Shown piece after piece: positions 16,967 to 25,101 of a DNA stretch of 64,000 nucleotides; position 1 is the first letter of the stretch, and each line of letters starts with the position of its first letter. The stretch covers positions 84,111 to 148,110 of the forward strand of contig NZ_MLQS01000019.1 of assembly GCF_001866055.1 (NCBI RefSeq), in the 5' to 3' direction. A program made the translations under genes and the position numbers. The DNA is from Anaerobacillus alkalidiazotrophicus. Its GTDB lineage: Bacteria > Bacillota > Bacilli > Bacillales_H > Anaerobacillaceae. A model generated the notes under the pieces. That model did not search any database, had not been told where the DNA came from, and saw nothing but the letters and a program-made list of their open reading frames with translations.

Positions 16967-18061
16967 TTATAAGGAAAAACTTAAACGTTCAATTGCTTGT
17001 TTTCGTGTATGATCTTGAACATGGGCATATACCTGTGTTGTTGCAACAGATTCATGGCCGAGTAAACTTTGAACCGTCAACACATCAACACCATTCTCAA
17101 TTAATGCAGTCGCAAATGTATGTCTTAACTTGTGTGCAGTTATTGGCTTATCTCTTAAAATAGGAACATGTGATTTTGCTCGCTCAATCGTACGTTGGAT
17201 CATTTTCTGTAATGCACTTAATGTAACTGATTCTGTATATGAATTTGTTTTAAAGTCATAGCCGATGATCAGTGAAGCACGTGATGTTTCTCTTCTTGAT
17301 GAAGGAGGAAGTGAATGTAAATAAAATTGAATAGTCTTTATCGTTTCACTCGTAAGTGGAATTGTTCTTTCCTTATTTCCTTTTCCTCGTACAGTTAACG
17401 TTTGGCGCTCAAACTGTATATCCTTCATTTTTAAAGCAGAAAGTTCAGAAATGCGTAAGCCTGTTGACGTTAATAAATAAAAAACTAAGTAATCACGGTG
17501 TTTTAATTTTTCATGGTAAAGCCGTTTTCGTAGATTTTTTTCAGGTTGTTCAGTTTTAATATAGTCTAGTAATTGGCGCACTTCTCTTTGTGTTAAAAAT
17601 ATAGGTTCACGCTTTCCAATTTTCGGTCTGTTCACATTTGTAACTGGGTTAGTTGTTGTTTTTTCTATTTCAATGAAATAATCAAATAAGGATTGCAGGG
17701 CTGATAGTTTACGATTAATCGTACGTGCTTCATTTTCAACTTCTAATGAAAGGTAACTTACATAAAGTTGAACAGAGGACGTTTCTAGTTTTAAAAAATC
17801 TTCTAAAGGAAGCTGAATAATATCTTCTAACTTGCTTTCCGTTTGTTTCATTACATATGTAAAAAAATCACAAAAATCATAAATATAACGTTGGATGGTA
17901 GCTTTAGAATATCCGAGTGTAATTCTGCTGATTAAATAGTCTTGAATAAAAAAGGGTAGATGCTCAATTCGGTTATATTCATTTTTCAATGCTTCATGTT
18001 GGAAATTATTTGTATTTTTTTCTTCTGATCGAATCGCATTTAATCTTGCAAACAATGACAC
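16967..18061 (-). CDS. Tyrosine recombinase/integrase (XerC/XerD/XerS-like)
   Basis: A 364-residue site-specific recombinase. The N-terminal SAM-like DNA-binding domain includes TLGYSKATIQRYIYDFCDFF. The catalytic domain has the first arginine in TSTGLRISELSALK, the lysine region in VRGKGNKERTIPL, the H-x-x-R box in HKLRHTFATALIENG, and the final tyrosine region LLGHESVATTQVYAHV. It is longer than CodV/RipX (about 300) and nearer XerS in length. The start is set at GTG 18061, five bases after GAGGTGA; the upstream GTG at 18070 overlaps that site. No att duplications or prophage genes were found beside it. A perfect palindrome lies just upstream. Confidence 0.88.
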   Translation of the reverse strand: MSLFARLNAIRSEEKNTNNFQHEALKNEYNRIEHLPFFIQDYLISRITLGYSKATIQRYIYDFCDFFTYVMKQTESKLEDIIQLPLEDFLKLETSSVQLYVSYLSLEVENEARTINRKLSALQSLFDYFIEIEKTTTNPVTNVNRPKIGKREPIFLTQREVRQLLDYIKTEQPEKNLRKRLYHEKLKHRDYLVFYLLTSTGLRISELSALKMKDIQFERQTLTVRGKGNKERTIPLTSETIKTIQFYLHSLPPSSRRETSRASLIIGYDFKTNSYTESVTLSALQKMIQRTIERAKSHVPILRDKPITAHKLRHTFATALIENGVDVLTVQSLLGHESVATTQVYAHVQDHTRKQAIERLSFSL

Positions 18062-18093
18062 TATTATCACCTCAATTCTAGTTTATCGTAAAA

Positions 18094-18131
18094 TTAACGT
18101 TCTGTGAAATAGTTATTTCACAGAACGTTAA
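18094..18131. repeat. Perfect palindrome with 18-bp arms upstream of the recombinase
   Basis: TTAACGTTCTGTGAAATA, a GT centre, then its exact reverse complement. It lies 32 bases upstream of the recombinase GTG and has no T-tract, so it is not a simple terminator. It may be an operator or a recombination core. The rest of the gap to 18484 holds no convincing gene. Confidence 0.7.
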
Positions 18132-18484
18132 GGTCGTGTTTGTAACTATGTAATAAGTGGCGATATTAGGTGGGTTGGTTTTTTCTGTGGTTTCAACAAA
18201 TTAGGGGAGCTTGTGCCCATGAAGGTTTAAAAAGCAGCCAATTTTGCGGAGATAGCGGAACTACTGAATTTGGTCCCATAAATTCATTTTCCAATCCACT
18301 TTTTAAATCGTCATTGATAGTTGTTTTTTAAACTAGCTATTATTTGGATACAAGAGAATTAGAACAAATTAGAAAAAGGGACAAATTGTAAAATATAAGA
18401 ATTATATAGGTTAGATAATATTACTATAATCATGATTTAAGGTAAAATAATGATATGATATAATTAAAAGGGAGGTGAATGAAC

Positions 18485-19096
18485 ATGGAAGAATTGCTAC
18501 TAAAGATTTTAGATGGACAAGCAAAAACAGAAAATCAGTTAAATAGCCTACGATCTGAAATGAAATGTGAACTCCATAACATAAAAGGAGATATCAACAA
18601 TATTAAAGATGAAATCTTTAATATGAAAGGCGATATGAGAAATTTACAGACCGATTTCTCTACTATGAAAGGCGATATGAAGAATTTACAGACCGATTTT
18701 TCTACTGTAAAAGGCGATATGAAGAATTTACAGACCGATTTTTCTACTATGAAAGGCGATATGAAGAATTTACAGACCGATTTTTCTACTATGAAAGGCG
18801 ATATGAAGAATTTACAGACCGATCTTTCTACTGTAAAAGGCAATATGAAGAATTTACAGACCGATTTTTCTACTGTAAAAGGCAATATGAAGAATCTACA
18901 GACCGATTTCTCTACTATGAAAGGCGATATTAAAGAAATTAAAACAGCGGTTTTCCGCATCGAAAAGCATCAGGAAGAAACAATTGTTGGCATGTTACTG
19001 CATGTAAAAAAACAAGTAGATCAAAAAGATTGCCAAATAAAAGTATTAAACCAGAGATTATTTGATGTTGAAGTCAAGACTGAGACTTCTCAATAA
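18485..19096 (+). CDS. Coiled-coil repeat protein
   Basis: A 203-residue cytoplasmic protein. After MEELLLKILDGQ and a helical stretch come seven tandem copies of a 14-residue unit (consensus MKGDMKNLQTDFST, two heptads each) from residue 47, then a non-repeat C-terminal helix (IKTAVFRIEKHQEET...). It resembles the small protein encoded at 49516, which has the same kind of start (LLKILLERFDQ) and the same end (a KKVD segment then LSEKT), so the repeat block looks like an expansion inside a shorter family. Start at 18485, seven bases after GGGAGGTGA. No function known. Confidence 0.75.
   Translation: MEELLLKILDGQAKTENQLNSLRSEMKCELHNIKGDINNIKDEIFNMKGDMRNLQTDFSTMKGDMKNLQTDFSTVKGDMKNLQTDFSTMKGDMKNLQTDFSTMKGDMKNLQTDLSTVKGNMKNLQTDFSTVKGNMKNLQTDFSTMKGDIKEIKTAVFRIEKHQEETIVGMLLHVKKQVDQKDCQIKVLNQRLFDVEVKTETSQ
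18623..18916 (+). repeat. Seven tandem 42-bp repeats
   Basis: Each 42-bp unit encodes one 14-residue, two-heptad block. Units differ only at a few bases (ATG or GTA at the first codon, GAT or AAT at the fourth, TTT, TTC or CTT at the twelfth). A partial eighth unit begins at 18917. Near-identity suggests recent expansion and probable copy-number variation. Confidence 0.9.
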
Positions 19097-19263
19097 TTTT
19101 ATTAGTAAGTACTGTTATTTACCAATTTCACTCTTATGAAAAAAATCAAGCCTAATTAATAAAATGTTTTGTTCCTCGTACTCTCTTCATTTAAACGAAC
19201 CCACCAACCTCAAGCACCAACCATAAATTGATTGGTGCTCTGAATGATGATTAAATCTCCCTA

Positions 19264-19291
19264 TTGACTTTTATACCCCCTCAGGTATAAA
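19264..19291 (+). promoter_or_regulatory. Promoter with CstR-like operator
   Basis: TTGACT (19264-19269) and TATAAA (19286-19291) are 16 bases apart, and the spacer contains ATACCCCCTCAGGTAT, an inverted-repeat site of the CsoR/CstR type. A repressor bound there would block the promoter, and a CstR gene lies 0.8 kb downstream. Confidence 0.65.
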
Positions 19292-19327
19292 ATAAAAACA
19301 TCAAATGACGAGAGGAGTAGTTATTCA

Positions 19328-19720
19328 GTGATCAAAAAATATTTTCATTTCATTTTATTATTCTTACTATTATTGTTATTTTTTGGCTATAAGCAGTTCC
19401 AAGCTCAAGGAATTGAACAAATTAATACAGATCAATTAGCTGAAATGTTAGAGAGCGATGGCCAAAATGATGTATTTTATATTGATGTTCGTGAACCACA
19501 TGAATTTCAGGATGGACATATTAACGGCATGGTGAATGTTCCATTAAGTCAGTTAGAAAATAATTATGACATAATTCCTAAAGAGAAAACAGTTGTTATC
19601 TTTTGTCGTAGTGGAAACAGAAGTTTGCAAGCTGCTAATATTTTAAAAGATATTGGTTACAAAGATTTGGTCAATGTAAAGGGTGGGATTCTTGATTGGA
19701 AAGGTGAAGTGGTGAAATAA
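19328..19720 (+). CDS. Membrane-anchored rhodanese (sulfurtransferase)
   Basis: A 130-residue protein: an N-terminal membrane helix (FHFILLFLLLLLFFGY, about residues 6-21) and a single rhodanese domain (INTDQLAEML onward, FYIDVREPHEF, HINGMVNVPL). The active-site loop is CRSGNRS with C93 as the persulfide-carrying cysteine. GTG start behind GAGGAG. It is the first gene of a persulfide-handling cluster and has a CstR-like operator in its promoter. The topology implies a catalytic domain on one face of the membrane; which face is uncertain. Confidence 0.85.
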   Translation: MIKKYFHFILLFLLLLLFFGYKQFQAQGIEQINTDQLAEMLESDGQNDVFYIDVREPHEFQDGHINGMVNVPLSQLENNYDIIPKEKTVVIFCRSGNRSLQAANILKDIGYKDLVNVKGGILDWKGEVVK

Positions 19721-19737
19721 GGGAAATAGGTGATTAA

Positions 19738-20142
19738 ATGATGTATTTCACGATTATTAGTGTAACTATTTTACTTAAGGTTTACTATCTATACAGAAGA
19801 CATTTTCCAGTTAAAGGGATAGAATGTATCAAATTAGATAAAATAGTTAAAACAAACAATGCATACATTCTTGATATTAGAGATTATGAATTGGCTCATC
19901 ATCATCAAATAAAAGGAACGATAAATATTCCATTGGCTTATTTAAAGAGAAATTATCGAGGGTTAAACGAAAAGAATGTATATATTATAGCTTCAAATAT
20001 TGTAGATGTAAACATAAGTAGTCGCTTCTTACTTAGAAAAGGGATTAAAATAAATGGCTTCTATTTAATTCATCATCCAAATAAAAAGTCCAATATACAA
20101 AATTGCAAGAACAGGAGGGTCATACATGGAGTACACGGATAA
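19738..20142 (+). CDS. Rhodanese-like protein lacking the catalytic cysteine
   Basis: A 134-residue paralog of the preceding rhodanese: an N-terminal membrane helix, FPVKGIECIKLDKIV, AYILDIRDYEL and INIPLAYLKRNY. Where the active loop should read CRSGxRS it has ASNIVDVNISS, so the catalytic cysteine is gone. The C-terminus (CKNRRVIHGVHG) overlaps the CstR gene by 17 bases in another frame and looks like read-through sequence. It may be a non-catalytic partner or a gene in decay. Good AGGTGA ribosome site. Confidence 0.65.
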   Translation: MMYFTIISVTILLKVYYLYRRHFPVKGIECIKLDKIVKTNNAYILDIRDYELAHHHQIKGTINIPLAYLKRNYRGLNEKNVYIIASNIVDVNISSRFLLRKGIKINGFYLIHHPNKKSNIQNCKNRRVIHGVHG

Positions 20143-20386
20143 AATGAAAAATAGAATCAAACGTATTGAGGGACAAGTAAAAGCGATTTCAAGAATGATG
20201 GAAGAAGGGAAAGACTGTAAAGAACTAGTCATACAAATATCTGCAGCTAGAAGTGCTTTAGATCGAACGATAGGTTTAGTCGTTAGTTCAAATTTGGAGC
20301 ACTGCGTCAGACAGCATGTTGAGAAAGGTGAAGAGACTGAAGCATTTATTCAAGAAGCCGTTAACCTACTCGTAAAAAGTAGATAA
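20126..20386 (+). CDS. cstR: Persulfide-sensing repressor CstR (CsoR family)
   Basis: An 86-residue all-helical DUF156 repressor. C31 (GKDCKEL) and C60 (NLEHCVRQ) are the reactive pair. The residue four before the second cysteine is Asn56, where copper-sensing CsoR has a histidine ligand; this is the CstR pattern, in which persulfides crosslink the two cysteines and release the repressor from DNA. The start lies behind AGGAGGG. It sits in the middle of a rhodanese cluster with three palindromic sites (19273, 20462, 21199) likely to be its operators. Confidence 0.9.
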   Translation: MEYTDKMKNRIKRIEGQVKAISRMMEEGKDCKELVIQISAARSALDRTIGLVVSSNLEHCVRQHVEKGEETEAFIQEAVNLLVKSR

Positions 20387-20461
20387 AGTTTAGCGGTTTC
20401 TTGGAAAGTGGATTAGTAATGTAACTAATTTACTAAACTAAAATTTTTTTGTCTACCTATT

Positions 20462-20479
20462 ACCTATACGAGTATAGGT
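20462..20479. promoter_or_regulatory. CstR-like operator 2
   Basis: ACCTATAC-GA-GTATAGGT is a perfect inverted repeat 31 bases before the start of the decayed rhodanese gene. It shares TATAC/GTATA half-sites with the operator at 21199. Confidence 0.65.
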
Positions 20480-20510
20480 TAAAGAAAACGAATGAGAAGG
20501 TGTGAAATAA

Positions 20511-20874
20511 ATGGATGTAATTATAAACGTAGTACTCGTTGTTATTGCTGGTATATATTTTTATTCAATCGATTCGTACCGGTTAAGGGTGTTAATCAAA
20601 TTACAACGGAAGAATTAAAAACGAAACTAAAAAGAAAAGACATTCAATTTGTTGATGTTCGAACTTTAGGAGAATTTACTAGCAACCACATAAAAAGCTT
20701 TAATAACATTCCACTTCATGAATTAACTATAAAGTCCGAAAAATTAACGAAAGATAAAGAGTTGTTGTTATCTGCCAAAGTGGTATGCGAAGTAATAAAG
20801 CAGCAAAATTGTTAAAGAAAATGGGTTTTCAACAGATTACAAATGTTAAGGGCGGTATGAGTTCATGGTACTAA
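20511..20874 (+). pseudogene. Membrane rhodanese broken by two single-base deletions
   Basis: The reading begins at ATG 20511 with a membrane helix (MDVIINVVLVVIAGIYFYS), shifts by one base near 20570 into FVPVKGVNQITTEELKTKL and FVDVRTLGEF, and shifts again near 20765 into CQSGMRSNKAAKLL and GGMSSWY with a stop at 20872-20874. All parts of a rhodanese are present, including the cysteine loop, so this was a recently intact gene. Both shifts equal one missing base. Sequencing error is possible; the first shift is near a run of five T. Confidence 0.75.
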
Positions 20875-20895
20875 TTTTATAAAGGGCGTGGTTTC

Positions 20896-21180
20896 ATGAG
20901 GGAAATCAGATCAACAGAAGTCGGAAAGTTAAAAAATCCAATTATTATTGATGTTCGTGAGGACGACGAAGTACGAACAGGTAAAATACCGGGGAGCATT
21001 AACATACCACTTAGTATCCTTGAGTTTAAAATGTACGATTTAGACAAGGCTAAAGAATATATCATTGTTTGCCATTCAGGTGCCAGAAGTATATTAGCTA
21101 CACGTTTTCTCTTAAATCATGGGTACAATGTCATCAATATGGTTGGCGGAATGCTAGATTGGAAAGGGATAGTGGTTTAA
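20896..21180 (+). CDS. Single-domain rhodanese
   Basis: A 94-residue cytoplasmic sulfurtransferase with no membrane helix. IIIDVREDDEVRTG, IPGSINIPLSIL and the active loop CHSGARS (C59), ending MVGGMLDWKG. It lies between two CstR-like operators and 69 bases before the CoA-disulfide reductase fusion gene. It probably relays sulfane sulfur within the same detoxification route. Confidence 0.88.
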   Translation: MREIRSTEVGKLKNPIIIDVREDDEVRTGKIPGSINIPLSILEFKMYDLDKAKEYIIVCHSGARSILATRFLLNHGYNVINMVGGMLDWKGIVV

Positions 21181-21198
21181 TTTTTTTTAAGATTAAAT

Positions 21199-21216
21199 AC
21201 CTATACGCGTATAACT
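21199..21216. promoter_or_regulatory. CstR-like operator 3
   Basis: ACCTATACGCGTATAACT, with a perfect TATACGCGTATA core, 34 bases before the CoA-disulfide reductase gene. It closely matches operator 2. Confidence 0.6.
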
Positions 21217-21249
21217 AATTGAAGTTAAAATATAAGGGAGGAAGTATAA

Positions 21250-23193
21250 ATGAGTAAAAAAATAGTGATTGTTGGTGGTGTTGCAGGTGGTGCAACGGCT
21301 GCTGCTCGCTTAAGAAGATTAGATGAAACTTCTAAGATTGTTATGTTTGAAAAAGGGGAACATATTTCTTTTGCTAACTGTGGTTTACCCTATTACATTG
21401 GTGAAACGATTACCGATCGAGAAAAGTTATTAGTTCAAACTGTTGAAGGAATGTCTAATAAATTTAAATTAGATATTCGAAACTTAAGTGAAGTTATTGA
21501 TATTAACCGTAATAACAATACTGTAACTGTCAAAGATTTACGTACAGGAGAGCAATATGAAGAGGGCTACGATCAATTAGTTCTATCACCAGGAGCTCGC
21601 CCGATTGTCCCACCTATACCAGGGTTAAAAGAAGCAAATGCCATTTTTACGTTACGAAATATCCCAGATACTGATCGAATTAAATCGTACGTTGATCATA
21701 AAAATCCGAAACGTGCTGTCATAGTAGGTGGTGGTTTTATTGGCTTAGAAATGGCTGAAAATTTATATGAGCGTGGCCTATATGTGACGATTATCGAAAT
21801 GGCCGATCAAGTGATGGCGCCTCTTGATTATGAAATGGCCTCGATCATACACACACACCTTAAGGATAAAGGAATTAATCTTATATTAAGTGATGGGGTA
21901 AAGTCTTTTGAAGATGAAGGGAAAAAGGTCGTGACACAAATCGGAAAGGAAATTGAAACAGACATGATCATCCTTTCTATAGGTGTACGTCCTGAAAATG
22001 AACTTGCAGTTCGGGCAGGCTTGAATGTTGGTGAACGTGGTGGTATTCAAGTGAATGAATATTTACAAACAAGTGATCCTACGATTTATGCAATTGGTGA
22101 TGTGATTGAAGTGAAAGATTATATTAACGAACAACCAACGATGATCCCACTGGCTTGGCCAGCTAATCGTCAAGGAAGAATCGTTGCTGATAATATTTAT
22201 GGGAAAAATGTTCGTTATAATGGGACGCTAGGCAGCTCGATAGCAAAAGTTCTCGATTATACGGTAGCCACGACTGGAAATAATGAAAAAACGTTAAAAC
22301 GTCTAGGGATTCCTTATCAAGTGGTCCATCTACACCCTGGCTCACATGCAGGCTACTATCCTGGAGCAAGTCCAATTGCCTTAAAACTCATCTTTGATAA
22401 AGAAACGGGGAAAATTTATGGAGCACAAGCAGTTGGAAAAGACGGAGTTGATAAACGAATTGACGTAATTGCTACTGCCATCAAAGGAAATTTATCAGTA
22501 ATGGATCTTGTCGATATAGAGTTAGCCTATGCACCTCCGTATTCGTCTGCGAAAGATCCAGTTAATATGGCTGGTTATGTAGCGACCAATATCGTTGAAG
22601 GAGTACTTGAAACAGTTCAATGGAATGAGATCGATGAAATTGTTACTAATGGTGGAACTTTAATAGATGTTCGTAATCCAATAGAGCTAGAAATGGGGTA
22701 TATCAAAGGTTCAAAAAATATACCGCTTGATGATTTACGTGATCGGTTAGCTGAACTACAAAAAAATGAAACGATTTATGTCAGCTGTCAGGTTGGATTA
22801 CGTGGTTATTTAGCTACTCGAATACTACAGGAAAATGGTTTTAACGTGAAAAACTTGGACGGTGGATGGAAAACTTATTCTTCAGTTTTCAGTCATACTA
22901 ATGTTGACAATCATGTTACTATAACGAACGATGAAGGTGTAGCTATTAGACAAAAAGAATTAGAGGAAATAGATGTTTCAATAGATGTTACAGGTATTCA
23001 GTGCCCAGGCGCGATTATGAGTGTATCGAAAGCAATGAATGAAATGATGGATGGACAAGTTTTGGAAATAACAGCTAGTGATGTCAACTTTATAAAAGAT
23101 TTATCTACTTGGTGTGAGTGCAATGGTTATATAATTTTCAAGCAATTAAATGAAAAAAAGATGGTGAAAACGTATATTCAAAAAATAGATTAA
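21250..23193 (+). CDS. CoA-disulfide/CoA-persulfide reductase fused to rhodanese and TusA domains
   Basis: A 647-residue flavoprotein. Residues 1-450: FAD motif VIVGGVAGGATAAARLRRL, active cysteine C44 in SFANCGLPYYIG, NAD motif AVIVGGGFIGLEMAENL, and the second FAD motif YAIGDVIEV. About 460-555: a rhodanese domain with C513 (SCQVGLRGYLATR). About 565-647: a TusA-like domain with C585 (GIQCPGAIM; the usual CPxP proline is replaced by Ala). CoADR-Rhd enzymes reduce CoA persulfide or polysulfide; the added TusA domain suggests sulfur hand-over in one chain. AGGGAGG ribosome site; terminator directly after. Confidence 0.92.
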   Translation: MSKKIVIVGGVAGGATAAARLRRLDETSKIVMFEKGEHISFANCGLPYYIGETITDREKLLVQTVEGMSNKFKLDIRNLSEVIDINRNNNTVTVKDLRTGEQYEEGYDQLVLSPGARPIVPPIPGLKEANAIFTLRNIPDTDRIKSYVDHKNPKRAVIVGGGFIGLEMAENLYERGLYVTIIEMADQVMAPLDYEMASIIHTHLKDKGINLILSDGVKSFEDEGKKVVTQIGKEIETDMIILSIGVRPENELAVRAGLNVGERGGIQVNEYLQTSDPTIYAIGDVIEVKDYINEQPTMIPLAWPANRQGRIVADNIYGKNVRYNGTLGSSIAKVLDYTVATTGNNEKTLKRLGIPYQVVHLHPGSHAGYYPGASPIALKLIFDKETGKIYGAQAVGKDGVDKRIDVIATAIKGNLSVMDLVDIELAYAPPYSSAKDPVNMAGYVATNIVEGVLETVQWNEIDEIVTNGGTLIDVRNPIELEMGYIKGSKNIPLDDLRDRLAELQKNETIYVSCQVGLRGYLATRILQENGFNVKNLDGGWKTYSSVFSHTNVDNHVTITNDEGVAIRQKELEEIDVSIDVTGIQCPGAIMSVSKAMNEMMDGQVLEITASDVNFIKDLSTWCECNGYIIFKQLNEKKMVKTYIQKID

Positions 23194-23270
23194 TATTACA
23201 GAATGGTGTCCGAAAATAGGAAGAACAACAGAAAATGGGACCAAATGTAGTCTAATTATATAATACTAAG

Positions 23271-23300
23271 AAAACGCTATACTTTAGCGTTTTTTTGTTT
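23271..23300 (+). terminator. Terminator of the persulfide cluster
   Basis: AAAACGCTA and TAGCGTTTTTTT with a short loop, 78 bases after the reductase stop. Confidence 0.85.
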
Positions 23301-23403
23301 GTTAGGTAATTAGACTTAATACTAAATTAAAGTATTTATAATATGTATATTTTGGTTTTTTTAAAATAAATATTAAAAGAGTCCGTAAAGTGGGGGGGGA
23401 ATA

Positions 23404-25044
23404 ATGTTGAAAATAATAATTGCTAAAAGTACTGATACATTGAGGAAAATTGCTCATTCACAAAATATAGATATGCATTCATTATTAAGAGTTAATGCTC
23501 ATATTGATGATCCTGATGGAGATATCACGAATATGAAAGTGTATATTCCCCCTGAATTAAATAATCATTTCAAAATTCCTCCATTTGGCTATCCGAAAAT
23601 GCCAGAAGAATTTATCAATCATTGGATACCAACGACTTCAATTGAAAAAATGGTACTTGAAGAATATGACGTTCTTATCGTAGGTAGTGGAGCTGGTGGG
23701 TCAGCAGCACTATACCGTGTATGTGAACAATGGAGTAAAAAAGGGAAGAAAATTGGAATGATAGAAGCTGGTGGATTATTACTACCGACACACGCGCATA
23801 ATATTTCCACCTTGGAAAATGAAAGATTTCCTAAGTACTTCTTAAACCCGAATATTAGCACCCCGGTAGGTTGGGAACTTCCCGAATTTCCTGGAGCGAG
23901 AATCGTTTATGCTTTAGGTGGAAGAACCTTATTTTGGTCTGCCGTTACACCAAGAATGCATAAAATAGAATTTCCAATTAATGATTGGCCAATTTCTTAT
24001 GATGATTTAATTGGGTATTATAATAAGCTTGAGAGGGTTATGGGGGTAACTAACGACTTTACTAAAGATGCTTCTATAACAGATATTACATTAAAAAGAC
24101 TAAGGGAAAATGGTTTCCCTCAGGCTACTGGAGTACCGATAGCCACTGACATTTCAAAGACAAAGTTTGGTACAATCAAATCGGATGTATACTTTAGTTC
24201 GATAGATTTTCTTGCAAGGTCACTTGAACTAAATCCATTTGATCTCTCAATTAATACTAAAGGAGTACGTGTTATCGTAAATAATGACAAAATATCTGGG
24301 ATAGAAGTTGTAACTCCTGAGGGGCAACCCTATATTATTCGAGCAAAAAACATCATTTTATCAGCTAGTGCACTTGAAACTCCAAGAATCTTATTAAATT
24401 CAGGAATTGAAGGAAAAGCAATCGGGCATTATCTAGTAAATCATTCTTTTTTAGAAGTTAACGGTAGTTTTAATCGCTTTGACTTCCTAGAAAATTTTGG
24501 TAATCTTGGAATTTTAGTTCCGCAGACGAGGGAAATTCCATTTCAACTTCAATTATACGGTTTAGGTGGCTTTTTTTTCTATTATAAAAATCAATTGCCT
24601 GAGCAAGATAGAATTCCTTTTTTTGTACAAGGTTTCGGAAAAGTTGAAGCTAGGTACGAAAATAAAGTTATGCTACATTCAACAAAAAAAGATAGATTTG
24701 GCTACCCGACAATTGATGTTAATTTTTCATATAGCCAAAAAGACTATCGATTAATTTCTTATATTCATAACCAAATGGAATACGCTCTAAAAATCATAAA
24801 TGGAAAGAAAGACGAAGAAATATCTTTACGACCACCTGGGCTTGACTATCATGAGATGGGAACTTGTAGAATGGGGGATGATCCTGAAACTTCGGTTACA
24901 AATAAGTACGGGCAAGTTCATCATGTTCGTGGACTCTTTGTTGCTGATAATAGTGTATTACGAAACACTGGGGCCGCAAACCCAGTTATAACAACCATGG
25001 CATTAGCTCTTCGTACAGCTGATTATATTACACAAACTAATTAA
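23404..25044 (+). CDS. GMC-family oxidoreductase with N-terminal LysM domain
   Basis: A 546-residue FAD enzyme. Residues 1-50 resemble a LysM module (DTLRKIAHSQNIDMHSLLRV then VYIPP). The FAD-binding motif VLIVGSGAGGSA is at 90-101, ALGGRTLFWSAVTPRMH fits the GMC signature region, and the C-terminus has HEMGTCRMG (H483) and AANPVITTMALALRTADYI. There is no signal peptide. The substrate (sugar, alcohol or sterol-like) is not predictable. The leader has an unusual run of eight G before the start. A LysM domain on a cytosolic oxidase suggests attachment to spore peptidoglycan or coat after mother-cell lysis, which is inference. Confidence 0.85.
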   Translation: MLKIIIAKSTDTLRKIAHSQNIDMHSLLRVNAHIDDPDGDITNMKVYIPPELNNHFKIPPFGYPKMPEEFINHWIPTTSIEKMVLEEYDVLIVGSGAGGSAALYRVCEQWSKKGKKIGMIEAGGLLLPTHAHNISTLENERFPKYFLNPNISTPVGWELPEFPGARIVYALGGRTLFWSAVTPRMHKIEFPINDWPISYDDLIGYYNKLERVMGVTNDFTKDASITDITLKRLRENGFPQATGVPIATDISKTKFGTIKSDVYFSSIDFLARSLELNPFDLSINTKGVRVIVNNDKISGIEVVTPEGQPYIIRAKNIILSASALETPRILLNSGIEGKAIGHYLVNHSFLEVNGSFNRFDFLENFGNLGILVPQTREIPFQLQLYGLGGFFFYYKNQLPEQDRIPFFVQGFGKVEARYENKVMLHSTKKDRFGYPTIDVNFSYSQKDYRLISYIHNQMEYALKIINGKKDEEISLRPPGLDYHEMGTCRMGDDPETSVTNKYGQVHHVRGLFVADNSVLRNTGAANPVITTMALALRTADYITQTN

Positions 25045-25101
25045 TAAATGGGAGTTGGAATTAGAATCATGAAAAATCCATGAGTAGTTTCTGAGGGGAT
25101 C

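Noticed and set aside
16784..16972. A 62-codon plus-strand frame between the SDR and recombinase genes
   Set aside because: It runs through a terminator hairpin, and its only good ribosome-like sequences point to other, very short frames.
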